Below are positions 26,391-38,231 of a stretch of DNA of 64,000 nt, piece by piece. The stretch comes from Lepas anatifera. Its lineage: Eukaryota; Arthropoda; Thecostraca; Lepadidae. The stretch lies in NCBI GenBank assembly GCA_034440635.1, contig JAOTON010001917.1:62001-126000 (forward strand). The letters are read 5' to 3'. The position numbers and the translations under genes were made by a program. The first letter of the stretch is position 1. Every line of letters begins with the position of its first letter. The notes below the pieces were generated by a model. The model had not been told where the DNA came from and ran no database searches. It saw nothing but the letters and a program-made list of their open reading frames with translations.

Positions 26391-27842
26391 CTGTGTGGAG
26401 CTTATAGATCCTCCCGAAGCATAAAGAACGTCTATGTGGTACCTATAGATAACACGCGTAGATTGACTTGAGGCGGGTTGTGTGGTTGTGGTTTTTGGAC
26501 GTTTAGGACTGACATGTGCATACTTAGTCGTAAATGCTGAACAGCAGGTCTTCAATAATAAGAACCAGGCGTTTATAGCATGCCTTCAGAGAGGCGTAGC
26601 AGCTAATGGGGTCATCAGTGCTTCGCCACGACTTAACATTGCAACTGTCGTTTCATGTTTGTTCGCCCATATTTTTGATATCATATTACCATTAAATATA
26701 TATTCCTCAGAAAATATTGGCATCAAGGACGGGGTTAGATTGGGAGGGCGAATTCAAGGTTTTTTCGGGAAAACTAGTTTGTTAGTTACTTAAACTTATC
26801 ATGTTGGTGCCGCCTCGTTCTTGGATAGCCCCACGCTTGTGTCTCTTCAAACATGAAAGATACAGCCACATCCTTCGGGATTAAAGGAAACTTTGAGCAA
26901 TGCCTCAGTCCAGCTATACATCGAAAACACACCTCAACGCCCTTCGCGCTGAATAACGACTGACCGGGGACATGCCATTCGGAAAAGAAAGTCAACACTA
27001 GGTAATTGTGGATGTTGACTGTAAGTCCATTGTTCAGTCTCGAGTGCACTAAATTCCCTCCTGAGCCGCGATAAATAGGGGAAACAAAAGAAGCAAGGCG
27101 CTCCTCCCTTATTTCATGCCAGCAAAAAATTATCTAAGCAAAAGTTGATTAATTTTACCTGTTTCCAAATCCAACGAACCTCTGAAAATTTGTATCCAGA
27201 AACTAATCTGACTGATATAGTCTTTCTAGCTTGCCTCTAAGTCTCATCTCCGTGTAATAATCTTTGGTATCGCAGAGACACAGCGGGCAATGTCCAATTC
27301 GATTATAGTTTCCATCACTTCTTGCTGAATGCGGTTGGTTTATAGAGGCAGATGTCCGATAGACTATGTATCTTCCCCAATGGAGACTAATTTTTACCCC
27401 GATATGTGAGAGCTTCCCCAAATGAAAGGGGATTTTGGAGTAGTGCAATTGACAAAATGATTATCCCCAACAGATAAAACAGAAGTTCAGGTACCCGATT
27501 TTAATACCAGGCTATATTAAATGGACTATTTGCATCCACCTCAGTGGATACTAGACTTAACTTTGCAAACACTCTATCTTCTAGTTCCCCCAGATTATCA
27601 GCCCCTACGTTGGCAATATCGGGGGTTTTCTGACCTCTGTACAGAATATTCAGATCAGAATGCTAACAAGTCCCGTAAATCATTAAAATCATTTGTGGGA
27701 AGTTTAAAGCCGTAGTGACAACAGGCATTGAGGTAACCGCACCAATCTCCTGCCCGAAAAGTGGCAGGGAATTGTGGCTTCTCGGCCTGGTCTTTGTTTC
27801 CGACGACAGTCAAAACACTTCACCTGCCACAACAAGCCGAAC
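26391..27842. other. Non-coding stretch
   Basis: No gene, RNA or repeat that I can support; AT-rich with short uninformative open frames. Confidence 0.4.
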
Positions 27843-28060
27843 CAGTGGCGGATCCAGAAAGAGCGGTGCAGGGGACAAAATTGTCATAACAGCAGTGTGT
27901 TTTACTTGTTCATGCCGTATTTTTAATCGTTAAATTTGGACACAAAAGGGGATGAAACGGTATAGGGAAAATCAGGGCAAGAAACAGGATATTTCTTTTA
28001 AGAGACAACATTGGGGGAAAATCGATTTGGTTACCACACCCTCCTCCCTGGATCCGCCTG
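27843..28060. mobile_element. hAT-like MITE, 218 bp
   Basis: The left end is CAGTGGCGGATCCAG, a typical hAT-type terminus. The right end carries the inverse CTGGATCCGCC at about 28048-28058. The interior is AT-richer and non-coding. I could not see a convincing 8-bp target duplication, so the exact right boundary is uncertain. Confidence 0.65.
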
Positions 28061-29140
28061 TCAACAGGATAGCATTTCCGAGCACAAGTATAACATAGAT
28101 CGCCGTCTTGCGATATCAGCGCTGCAGTGGTACAAGCTGAGCTACATGTGGTTGAGCAGAAATCGAGAGCTGCTCGGAAAATGCGATGTCCTTTGAGTAC
28201 ATCACTGCGCCCAGGGGCACAACTTTATGTTTTCTATTGATTGGTTGCCAACGCTCCGGGGGGCCTGTTCCAGAAGGATGCCTGTGATGACTGAGGTTCC
28301 CTCTTTATAAGGCGAATTGGACCGATTTGTGCATTATGCACGGAAACAATGCACATTTCCTCCATTCGTATGCACCTAATACTTGGAAGTTGTAACTACG
28401 GGGGCGAGAGGGCAGAAGCCATACTTCTCCACATAAAGCTTACTGGTCAGTGATTACTCCTTAAAGAAGAAGTAAGCACTGATAAATTGGTCCCTGTCAT
28501 TTGAAATTTTATATCATTTGTACCTAAAACATTAGTTTGGTAGCTAAAACAGCACGAGCACCTTGGAATTAGTCTTGGGCATCAAAGGAGATGCGAGAAA
28601 ATATTTTGCGCCAGTAAATACATTAGAACCTGGTTCTTATATTTTAAAGTCATATATCGTATTTGCGGGCCTCATATGTTAATCAATGTTATGCCAGGCC
28701 AGCCCCATACCCTAAGGGTAACTCTAGGAACCTCTACACAAACGACATATCATAGTTGGACGCTTGCTTCCAAAGTGGCTCTCCCTTCGTCACCATTCAC
28801 ATACGTGTTTGTCGGCTGAGGGTGGCGTTGGCAGACGTGTGAAATTTTTCAGACAGACCCCGACAAAATGTGACATTTACAGCAGATAGTGTATTAAATG
28901 ACTTATAACGCACCTGTGTGGCTAGGTGCTCAATTAAAACCCGGACTGGAGGGGCCTGGCACTAACGCACACTGGAGGGGGACTGGTAGCTTCCCCTGAG
29001 ATCTAGAAATATAAAATTGAAAGGCTTAAAAAACGCCGGTTGAGCGGTTGGTGAGGACTAGAGCGATCTACAACAGAGTCAATTTTCATTGACTTAGGTC
29101 AATATCTTTAAGGTTAAATGAGTTTATGAATGTAAAATCC
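28061..29140. other. Non-coding stretch
   Basis: No recognisable gene or repeat. Short direct similarity to other regions was not evident by eye. Confidence 0.4.
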
Positions 29141-29360
29141 ACCCCGGTAGCCCAGTTGGTAGAGCATTGGGCTCTGGCCCGCTGCTCAGTAACATACAGT
29201 GGCAGTGCATATCCAAGCTTGGGATCGGTTCCCCTAAGACGCTCCGGCGCTCAATAGTTTATCCGACGTAGGTCGGCTGGCAACTGACTGGTGAGAGAGT
29301 GACCTGAGCGGGGCGTCCGCCCCTGTCCTTTGTGGGACGTTAAACGTTGGCTTCTAAATT
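29141..29360 (+). mobile_element. tRNA-derived SINE, copy 1
   Basis: The head (CCCCGGTAGCCCAGTTGG then TAGAGC) matches the 5' half of a tRNA with an A-box-like promoter. The body (GGTCGGCTGGCAACTGACTG, GTGACCTGAGCGGGGCG) and the tail (GTGGGACGTTAAACGTTGGC) match the copy at 42728-42951 over their whole length. The middle (GATCGGTTCCC) may be a decayed B box. It does not fold as an intact tRNA, so it is a Pol III retroposon, not a tRNA gene. Confidence 0.87.
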
Positions 29361-29589
29361 AACCATTCATTGTGGGAGTTGCTCGTTCGGGTGGTGGGGT
29401 TGGGGTCCCCATGACAAGTCCCTTAATGACTTAAGTGAGACTCAGACTCCACCAGCCGTACTGGGAACAACTTGGACAACATTTATATGTAAAAAAGATA
29501 TAGGTCATGCCTGGGACCTACACAGAAATGCCGTAATTATGCAGGAAAATTCGGGAATATGCTGAAAGCGGACAAGGGCCATAGAGGGA

Positions 29590-30190
29590 AGGTCGCAAAA
29601 AACCTTTCCTAAAATTTTGGGGTAAGGTCATGCAGTCATTGACCTATGACGTCACAATATGGTAAACTCCCTATAATTTACACTGTAACTAGCACTGCAG
29701 TAACCGGTGGGCGGGAAATGAGATTTTATTTTTACCTATGACATTGACGTTTACATTGAGTTAACTTAATAATAGCATAATATATGTCAGACGGGGTAAC
29801 GCCAGTTGACAAGAAGCACTGGGGCCAATGACATTGAAAGTGCTGGTATGACCTTGACCTGTGACCACTGACCTTGAACTTCATGTGAGATTACCTGGAC
29901 ATATCATCCCGTTTATATGGCGTTATGACGTCACCACCCGGTCTTCAGTGCAAACAAGCTGGCTGACTGCGCGATTGTGGCGATCTCAATGCGTGGGTTT
30001 GATTTTGAAAGCCTATAAATAAAAAGAAAGTTGGACCAATGTTCAAAGTTATTTCACAAATTGACGTGCGGTTGAAATCTCTCAAATGTGGCCGAGTATC
30101 GTTTTTCGGCTTCGAGCAGTTTTCCGGCCACCTTGGAAAAATTGGTGAGGGGTTCCGAGCCCCCTCCAGTGCACGTGTTAAAATATTTAT
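29590..30190. repeat. Diverged AGGTCA/TGACCT-rich repeat
   Basis: Contains AAGGTCATGCAGTCATTGAC, TGACCTTGACCTGTGACC and TGACCTTGAACTTCATG, and ends in a block (TTTTTCGGCTTCGAGCAG, GGGGTTCCGAGCCCCCTCC, CACGTGTTAAAAT) like the GC blocks of the 8.9-15 kb family. More diverged than the other copies. It also contains two TATGACGTCAC motifs, near 29646 and 29924. Confidence 0.55.
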
Positions 30191-30559
30191 AGTCGAAAAA
30201 ATCGTGCAATCATCGAAGAAAAGGGATTCTAACCATAGAGATTAACTATTACTACTAGGGAGGAACTGCCTATACAGAAGTTGTGGCCAATTGAAGCTGA
30301 AACCCGGCTTTTTCTGGAAAGAAATGAGCCGCAATCGCTCGTGAACGTTATCTTTTGGATAATTATTGCATGAAAATGTGGGGTGCATTTTGCATTTTTC
30401 ATTTGCATTTGCATTTGCATCATTTGCATTTTTCGAGAAAAATTTGAATACATTTGATTTTCAGACAAAAGCTTCTGGACGTAGAATTGTGGTTTCTATG
30501 ACAACTGTTTGTGTCAACTAATGTTTTCCGTTGATGGCTCCCAGCTCAGTTTACGAATG

Positions 30560-30990
30560 AAGCTCGAGCAGCTCCCTCCCATTGTCATCTAAAATACTTC
30601 CATCCTGCCCTGTCAAATCCTTCCTGAGCCCTACTATCACCTCGTCTATCCCGCCCTTCATCTTCCACTCTGTTAGGCCTTCTTCTCTTCCACACTGCCA
30701 TGCGCCTCGCCTGCCCTGCGTCTCGTCTGCTCTGCCTCCTCCTCGACTACGCTACGCCTCCATCATCTGTCCTGCCCTTCTTGTCGACCACACCACATTT
30801 GTTTGACCTGAACTCGCTTTGCTTGCCTTTTCCTTGGCCTTGTTTCTCCTGGACCTTCCTTGTCTGTTCTGCCCTTTTCTCCGTTTCCACTTCATTTACC
30901 TGACCTCCCTTCACTTTTATTTGCCCAGTCCTCCATTCATTAACCCTGGAATCCTCCTCACCTGCCCTCTCTTCGTATCTGCTTAATACA
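30560..30990. repeat. Pyrimidine-rich low-complexity tract
   Basis: A roughly 430-bp C/T-rich stretch with loosely repeated CCTGCCC, CTCGTC and CTTCC words. A second tract of the same style lies at 62490-62965. Open frames on the complement are Glu/Arg/Lys-rich and not gene-like. Confidence 0.6.
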
Positions 30991-32305
30991 AGCCAGGTTT
31001 CAGCTTCAATTTTCTTCAACCGGGTATAGGGATTTGGTTTGGCAGTTTCTCTCTAGTAGTTAAACTCCAAAATAACTTATCCATGGCCTCTGGTCTACAT
31101 TTTTAAGAACCTGTAGCCAAAAACAGAGCTTTCATAAACCTGAATATTTTTTGAAATCTCCAAGTTAAATCCTGATAGCAAAACAAGGATTTTGAATTCG
31201 ACATCTGCACCATGAAATACATCGGGTTCGCAAATTCGTAATTAGACTCATTTAGGCTGTTGACGTAGGTAGAAAAGGCCTGTAGACGTGCCGATGTAAA
31301 CGCGTTAGCGCAAAGTTATGGACGTTAAAACCTTATAGGAAAAAAAACGGATATTGTAACCAGCCCTATCCGAAATAAAATGTTAGGCTTCATAAGAAAA
31401 CGAGAATTTTTTACCAGCAATGGCCGTCTTTGAGGTTAGGTTAAGGTCACACTGAGTTTTTAAAGGTGGCCTATCGTCAAACTGGCTTTTGATTTGAGTT
31501 GGTTTGTTAATTTTGCACGCCATTATGCAGTTTTGATGGGTCCATGTTTCATTGATTTTTGTGGCGATGTGGCCATCCCAAAAATACGCGGTAAGTAAAT
31601 TTACGAAAAATATTTGTACCAATAATTCGGTGGATTTTGATCCAATGGAGCTAACGCTATCTGATTCAGCTTCAGGGCTCACGGGAACTCTTACACATAT
31701 TTTACAGAAAATCAAAGAGCTTTCCTAGAAGCCCTAGTCGAATGTTGCTGGCAATACTTTCGAACACTAGTTCGCCGGCGACGGGCCGAAACCTGCCCCG
31801 CCTAGCATGCACAGATTCATTTGCTGGGGGCTGTACTCGACTATGCTGTGCTCTGGCCTCCGGACCCGACTGCAGCCCACGAGATCCAAGAGAGACCGCC
31901 GAACCAGCCCGTGGTCACGAAAAACGACCCTCACTGTCCCGATTGTCAGGACTGCCTCTCCCCCTGTTGGCCGTGACCTTGACAGTTGATATCCCACATG
32001 CTGACTGACTCAGCAGATTTTCATATGAAGTCGTGAAGAAACATTAAAGGCAAAACAATAGCCATATTTCTTCCCCAATGAACAGAAGCATGCACCTAAA
32101 ATTGTTTCACATTGAAGTTAATTTTAAGCTCTCTATAAGGTGTCGTTGCCTCAACATCAATAATATAAGCGAACTGCATCACTACGAACGATGAGCAGAG
32201 CGTACTGCTCAGTCCACTTCTCGCCCGTGGTGGCCCATCAACCCAACGACGAGCAACCGCCACCAATGATCTTTGCCCCGGCATCACAGTCCTAATGCAG
32301 CGAAG
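30991..32305. other. Non-coding stretch
   Basis: No gene supported. A GC-richer piece at about 31776-31990 has open frames on both strands but no splice-site or protein-family signal. Confidence 0.4.
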
Positions 32306-32585
32306 CTCAGAGGCACGCTTTGCATGCCAGATATTAACGAGCACCACTACTGAAGCTCCTGTTCGCACAAGTCACAGATACAAAATCTCGCATTACCAGC
32401 CGTCCCCACCGGCCGACACAACTGAGCCCGCCCCTGCCGCCCGATGCACAGCTTGCCTCTCAGCTCGAGGTCGGACTCCACAATCGCGTGAGTGGGGCGG
32501 ACGAGAGGCGTGGTAACCGGCAGGAACGGACACGCAGGGTACTGCTGCCCAGACGTCAACACGCTCCCAGAGGTGAGAGAGATTC
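32306..32585. repeat. Dispersed ~285-bp repeat, copy B
   Basis: Same orientation and same ordered blocks as 26102-26390, from GGCACGCTTTGCATGCCAG to CGCTCCCAGAGGTGAGAGAG, with scattered substitutions and small indels. Confidence 0.8.
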
Positions 32586-32833
32586 CGGGGTGATTGTGTT
32601 AAGTTACAGCTATTATGTTAAAAAATTATAATGCTGAAGCTCAAGAAGCAGTGCGTGCCGTACTGGTATAGATTACAAGTTTATTTGCCTACTTGTTGCG
32701 AGGTTGCGCCATTTTTGGCCGGTTTGTATAGGTAGGTCCACTGTCCGATACATTCGAATCAGGAGTTTTTAGTGTATCGGGTGCCTTCAAACTTCCGCGT
32801 GAGAGCTGGTGGGTCGGCACCAGGGATATCAGC

Positions 32834-32930
32834 CAGGGGCGGACCCAGAAATTGCTCAAGGAGGGGCGAACCCTGACAGGGGGCCCGGCCTCCTGGAAGG
32901 GGGCCCGGCAGTTTTGCGGGCCCGACCGTG
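32834..32930. mobile_element. hAT-like terminus, fragment
   Basis: Starts CAGGGGCGGACCCAGAAATT, a hAT-type end like those at 18283 and 46072, followed by a GC-rich interior with GGGGGCCCGGC twice. The opposite terminus was not found, so it is probably a truncated element. Confidence 0.5.
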
Positions 32931-33794
32931 CACGGTATACATTTTCATCAAACATGTTGGCGAGCAAAAACAAACTTTAAACACCGTTTGGTGGCAAAAA
33001 TTCCGATAACTACAAAAGCCCACAAAACTATGAACTGGTCCTAACATCCCGGAGGTTCTTTCAACATTTGATTGGAACTCCACAACTCCAGGGACTGGCC
33101 AAATTTCGGCTAGGATCACTGGTCGGGACCATCCCAAATTGCATACAATATTCTGTGACCTGCTTGAATTAAGAGTTTAAGATATTATACCTACTACTCC
33201 CAAGCAGGGACGAATGTTGTAGCCATAGAGATCCGTTGTAGGACACCTCACTGGCCTGACCTGGAGATATTGAAAGTTAACGTCTTGTGGTTGACCTAAG
33301 AGCATCCCGTATCGTTTACGAGGCCCCCTTAGTAAGTCCTGGGGCCGCCAGGCATGCCGGGAGTTTGAAATATAAATCGAATACGTATCGACAACGATGG
33401 GGCTCCTCTGCCGTTAGTGTGGCCCCTGGTTTTAGCGTTAGTGAGTTAGTGTGGCCTGTTCAGGATCTTCTTTCGCCGGCCAGGAGGCCCCATACCGGCC
33501 AAGTGAGTTCCAACACCAGTTACGTGGTCTTAATTTACGCCTGCCGGTAACGCATTTATTGTTCATCAGAGTAATAAAGCTTTCAGAGCTTTCCAGCATT
33601 TAGGGAGCCTCCTGAGTAGGTATAGCTGGTGACCTACTAAACTTACATAGGGGCTATGACCCCATGGTGGCCACGCCCCTGGCAGGTTGCTGTATATGAG
33701 AATGTATAAATTCAGGGAGTTATAACGGCTCCTACCAGGGGCATGAATTTCTTTAATAAGTAGTGCCTTAACCAAAAATGATGTCAATAACCAC
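32931..33794. other. Non-coding stretch
   Basis: No gene seen. A segment at about 33640-33745 (GGGGCTATGACCCCATGG, CCAGGGGCATGAATTTC) looks transposon-like but has no clear termini. Confidence 0.35.
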
Positions 33795-34215
33795 AATATT
33801 AACCTTCGCCCCGGTGGTGGGTATGAGCCACCTCTGCCCTGGTGGGAGACTGAGCGGGCGTAAAGACGACGCCACTTGATCTAAAAAATAAAATATTACA
33901 GCTAAGAATATGCGGTAAAAGCAATCCGAAGTTATTTCTTCAATTTTTTCGTCGGGTCAATATTGAGGTCAATTTAGAGACCGACCTTAACTAAGGTCAA
34001 CGAAAGCACTCAAAATGACCTGGTAAGGTAATGGCGTGCAGCATTCAACTCACAGAGACGAAACAAAACGATGATGGTAAAACAAAATATCAACAAAAAA
34101 TTGTTTGCTCGAAACGTTCTGGAGCGAAGTACCGAACATTGCTTATTTAACCTCAGATGACCTGACAAGGGTCACAGGTTACGTTTTTCAGTTTCGACCT
34201 TAGGAATGGTCCATG
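33795..34215. repeat. AGGTCA-family repeat copy, inverted
   Basis: Begins with TTAACCTTCGCCCCGGTGG and GAGCCACCTCTGCC, the reverse complement of the right-hand GC block of the 13.9-kb copy. It continues into GGTCAATATTGAGGTCAATT and TGACCTGACAAGGGTCACAG. It is therefore a copy of the family in the opposite orientation, just upstream of the epoxide hydrolase gene. Confidence 0.65.
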
Positions 34216-34718
34216 AACACATGCTGTTGATATTTTGAAAATGACCCAAGAAGTACGTAGAGAAACGCGAATTTCACAATTTCGACTTACAATGGGTCGG
34301 CCATGGCTCATATAGGTCATCGATCGATATGGAAAATGCCGTGACCGCAAACTGTGGTTTTCAGTGACTGAATGAACTGAAGTGACCACGCTGAACTGAC
34401 ACAGTGACTCAGTGACTGACTGTTCTCAGTTCTCAGTCCTTGAATGAGAGACACGAACATCGTAAGGATATTTCAACACTATTTCTACGTTTGATTCGAG
34501 GAACTCGGATACCTCCACATAAACAAATGCACACATTTTCCCCTACGATAAGTGATAATCACACTCGAGATAATAACACTCTACTGTGAAATACGTCTGG
34601 TGCTCTTTCTCGGAGTATTCACATATAGCTTCAATCGCTTAATACCACAACTAATCTCGCTCCCTGGCCGGCAGCGGTGTCCTCGCGTGGACCTCGGATC
34701 CCTCCGGTGCCGCCCCAG

Positions 34719-37359
34719 ATGGCCAAGACTGACGCGGCCGCCGCGGCCCCTGGCGGCGGGGTTCGGCTGCGCACGGTGGCTGTGGTGGCGCTCTGTGCCG
34801 CCGGCGCTGCCTACCTGTACGCACGGTTATCGGACACGCCGCCGCTGCCGCAGCTGGGCGACCCCTGGTGGTCGCGTGCGCCGCGGCCCGCCACCGAGGA
34901 CACCGCCGTCCGGCCCTTCACCATCACCGCGCCTGCCGGCATGATGGCCGACCTCAGGGTGAGAAGCGAGGCAGGCTAGAGTGGAACAGCACGCGAGCGC
35001 GGCCTGTTCTCTAACATAAACACACATTAACATTCGGATTTCAGGGCCGCCAGGTTCCTAACAAAAACTGGCAATCAACACGGAAAGAAGCGTCTCTTAC
35101 AGAGTGCGATATGTGTAAATCTACCGTAGTTTCCCTGTTTCTTTTCAAGGCCACGTGGTCAAAACTACGTCATCAACTCCAGTTACCCGTCTGCCCGACC
35201 CCCGTCGTATACGGTTTAAGATCGTATACGGGCCTGTCCTCCGTGCCAGGCCCGGCTGGGACCAGTTTTCACTAACACTGTCCTCCGTGCCAGGCCCGCT
35301 GGGACCAGTCTGCCCTATCGCTGTCCTCCGTGCCAGGCCCGCTGGGACCAGTCTGCACTACGCTGTCTTCCATGCCAAGCCCGGCTGGGACCAGTCTCCA
35401 CTAACGCTGTCCTCTGTGCCAGGCCCGGCTGGAACCAATATCCACTAACGCTGTCCTTCGTGCCAGACCCGACTCGGACCAGTCTCCACTAATGCTGTCC
35501 TCCATGCCAGACCCGACTGGAGCGGGCCGAGAGCCGGCTGACGGCGCCGCTGGAGGGCGCCGCCTTTACCTACGGCTTTGACAACGTGCAGCTGAAGAAG
35601 GTGCTTCAGCACTGGCGGACCGGGTACGACTGGCCGCGGCGCCTACACAGGATGAATCAGTTCCCGCACTTCAAAACCAACATCCAGGGCCTGGACGTCC
35701 ACTTCATTCACGTCAAACCCAAGGTGAGCACCTCACAGAGAACGTTGGACAAAATTCCTGATTTAGAGTAGAAACACTGCAGAATGAAATGCAAGGTTCA
35801 AGGACAAAACTAACCGAGTTTATCAATATCTGGCTGTCTTTAAAATGAAACTAGTTCAGTTACGAAACAATATTATTTGACAAGAGGTGGAGTCGTTCGT
35901 AGAAGTATTGCTGTCAGCCAATCCAGTAAATATTCGGTCATTACTAGATTACAGGAAAGCGAAAGCCAAAAGACACAGGACCCAGACCAAACGCAATTGT
36001 GTGTTCCATGTGCTGTAAAAGTCGCAGCACCGCCGTTTGTAGCGGGCCCGTGACCATTTGTATCATTTTGTCACATAAACCTACAATTTCGTGTGCACGG
36101 CACGGTCCTATGACCAGGCGCGGCTGCGTCTGTGCGCGCTGAGTTCGGCTGATGCGCAGGTGCCAGCGGGTCAGTACCAGGTGGTGCCTCTACTGCTGCT
36201 GCACGGCTGGCCCGGCTCATTCCTCGAGTTCTACGGCGCGCTGCCGCTGCTGACCCAGCCGCGGCCAGGCTACCAGCTCGTCTTCGAGGTGGTGTGCCCC
36301 TCGCTGCCCGGGTACGGCTTCTCGGCCGGAGCCGAAAAGCCCGGTCTGGGCTCCACCGAGGTAGCCGACCTGATGCGCAGGCTCATGCTCCGACTGGGCT
36401 TCCAGAAGTTCTTCGTCCAGGGCGGCGACTGGGGCTCCCTCATCGCCATGAACATGGGCACACTCTTCCCCGACAATGTTGAAGGCGAGTGCTTCGGAGT
36501 TTCCTCAATGTGCGGCATAAACATTCATGTCGAAGGGGAAACCACACATGTCTAAATTGTCTTTTAAGCAAGCTTTAATTGTCTGTGAAAAGCTGTTTCC
36601 GGAGGCAGCACTTCTAACCTGTATCTGCCCCTTTTTTCAGGGGTGCACCTAAACATGCCGGTGGCACAGACGCTGCACAGTCAGCTTCTGATGCTGGTCG
36701 GCACCATCTTCCCCAGCGCCATCGGCCCAGAGTTCTTCCAGCGCGCTGTCTACCCGCTGGGCGAGACCTTCTCCAGGCTGGTGCGGGAGACGGGCTACCT
36801 CCACCTACAGGCCACCAAACCAGACACGGTGGGGGTGGCACTGAACGACTCGCCGGCCGGCCTGGCCGCCTACATCCTCGAGAAGTTCTCCTCCTGGACC
36901 AACATGGCCAACCTGGAGAAGGCGGATGGCGGTCTCACGGAGAGGTTCGCCCTGGACGACCTGCTGGATAACGTGATGCTATACTGGATGACGGAGAGCA
37001 TCACCACGTCCATGCGGCTGTACGCCGAGTCATTCAGCCAGCGGACGAGGGCTATGCAGATGGAGAAAATCCCGTGCCGGGTTCCCACTGGCGCGCTATA
37101 CGCGCCGCACGAGCTGTTTCCGTCGTCTCCGCGCCAGCTGTCCAGGAAGTTCCCGGACCTGGTGGACTGGCGCCTGCTGGAGGAGGGCGGTCACTTCCTG
37201 GCCATGGAGGCGCCCCAGCTGCTTGTGGAACATGTGTTCGTCACCTTCACCGAGGTTCGACGCCGCAGCGCCGAAGAAGAGAAACAAAGGCAACCGCCGA
37301 AAAAGGAAAGCGGAAAGTCACAGAAGAAGACCCAAAAGGCTAAGGGGAAGAAGCCTTAA
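34719..37359 (+). CDS. JHEH: Microsomal / juvenile hormone epoxide hydrolase
   Basis: Four exons join in frame: 34719-34958, 35511-35723, 36160-36484 and 36641-37359, giving 498 residues. The enzyme is an alpha/beta hydrolase of the ER membrane that hydrolyses epoxides through an Asp-ester intermediate. In arthropods this family includes juvenile-hormone epoxide hydrolases and general detoxifying ones. Visible features are an N-terminal membrane anchor (about residues 16-38, TVAVVALCAAGAAYLYA), DPWW and RPF of the N-domain, GLDVHFIHVKPK, the oxyanion motif HGWP (166-169), nucleophile Asp241 in GGDWGS, probable acid Glu416 in YAPHELF with nearby Tyr413, and catalytic His444 in EGGHFLAMEAP. The catalytic residues look intact. 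It is longer than the usual ~460 residues because of a Lys/Arg-rich tail from about 466. Intron 1 phase 0 ends inside a minisatellite; intron 3 uses a GC donor. ATG at 34719 was chosen as the start because it precedes the anchor. Physiological substrate cannot be told from sequence. Confidence 0.95.
35234..35520. repeat. ~44-bp minisatellite spanning the exon 2 splice acceptor
   Basis: About 6.5 units start CTGTCCTCCGTGCCAGGCCC, then GCTGGGACCAG and a CTCCACTAACG spacer. The final partial unit reads CTGTCCTCCATGCCAG|ACCCGACTGG. Its AG (35509-35510) is the exon 2 acceptor and its last ten bases are the first bases of the exon, coding for TRL plus one base of Glu. Every upstream unit carries the same CCAG or CAAG acceptor-like core. 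Confidence 0.92.
36484..36490 (+). other. GC-AG intron donor in epoxide hydrolase intron 3
   Basis: The family-conserved reading frame (DNVEG|VHLNMP) requires the intron to start at GAAG|GCGAGTGC and end at TTTTTTCAG|GGGTGC (36640). The donor is therefore GC, with an otherwise good consensus (AAG|GCGAGT). No GT nearby keeps the frame. Confidence 0.85.
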
Positions 37360-37473
37360 TGAAAAGTCAAGAGGATACATACTTGGGAAATATGAGTGAT
37401 TACACATTGCTCTGTATCATATTGTTTATAGTGGCTAAGTATACGGTATTAATATGCTAGATGTGTAATACTC

Positions 37474-37479
37474 AATAAA
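37474..37479 (+). terminator. Polyadenylation signal AATAAA of epoxide hydrolase
   Basis: AATAAA lies about 115 bases after the TAA stop (37357-37359), in the context ACTCAATAAAAGAAGC. Its position and strand suit cleavage around 37490-37500. Confidence 0.75.
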
Positions 37480-37499
37480 AGAAGCTAGTCCCTTAATTC

Positions 37500-38228
37500 T
37501 GCACAGAAACCTCTGAGTACCCATGATGCCATGTAGTCCGCAGGTGAATGAATGAGCTGCCATGTCAATATAGTTTCCAACGACATGGGATCCCTTTTAC
37601 GTAGTTGGTAAGCAGAGAAGATAACAAACAATGTCTTTGTCATATATTCCCTTTCCACAACATTTTACAAAACATCAGCGCTGTATTTAGACACGCACCA
37701 CAACTATCAGATGATCTTCACACACATCTGCGCGGCCAGCTGGTTGGATCACCAACACTGTGGTCTGCCGGGTCCGCAGCTCTTCCTCGCTGTCGAGCGG
37801 GGTCCCACGGCCTGCGTGAACCCCAGCCGCACGGCGTCCGCCCAGCTACTGACTACTGGACCACCCTCCAGACCCTACTGCAACCTGAAACGGAATGTTG
37901 CTTTCAGCACGAACGTCAGATTTCAACCCCTATGCTCAAATGAAATTCGATAGACCCTTTTTTATATCCCAACCAGCCAGAGCCAAGGCTGCGCGCTGCC
38001 ACACTCTCCGACCGAACAGTTGGCTCGTCAGACAAAAGCCAGGTGAAGCCCCCTGAATAGCGCTGGCTCGTGCCGCACGCTCTGGAACACCAGGCTGTTT
38101 CAAGTTCCAGAGGCTTTCTTAGTTTTCTGGTGGAAAAAGATAACCTAGCTTGGGTTAGAAAAGGCCATGAGCTTCTAAACAAAGGCATTTTCACCAAAAT
38201 GCGGTAGTTGGTAGTTGCTTTCCACGCC

Positions 38229-38231
<3 letters not shown>
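37500..38231. other. Intergenic stretch between convergent genes
   Basis: The 3' ends of the hydrolase (+) and PTCD2-like (-) genes face each other across this gap. A GC-rich open stretch at about 37711-37950 on the plus strand has codon-like composition but no recognisable domain, start or splice context. I leave it unassigned. Confidence 0.4.

Noticed and set aside
29148..29215. tRNA gene
   Set aside because: Only the 5' half resembles a tRNA; the B box is decayed and the unit continues into a body shared with 42728-42951, so it is a SINE.
37711..37953. GC-rich 80-codon ORF after the epoxide hydrolase
   Set aside because: Lies beyond the hydrolase polyadenylation signal and shows no recognised domain; probably chance in GC-rich sequence.
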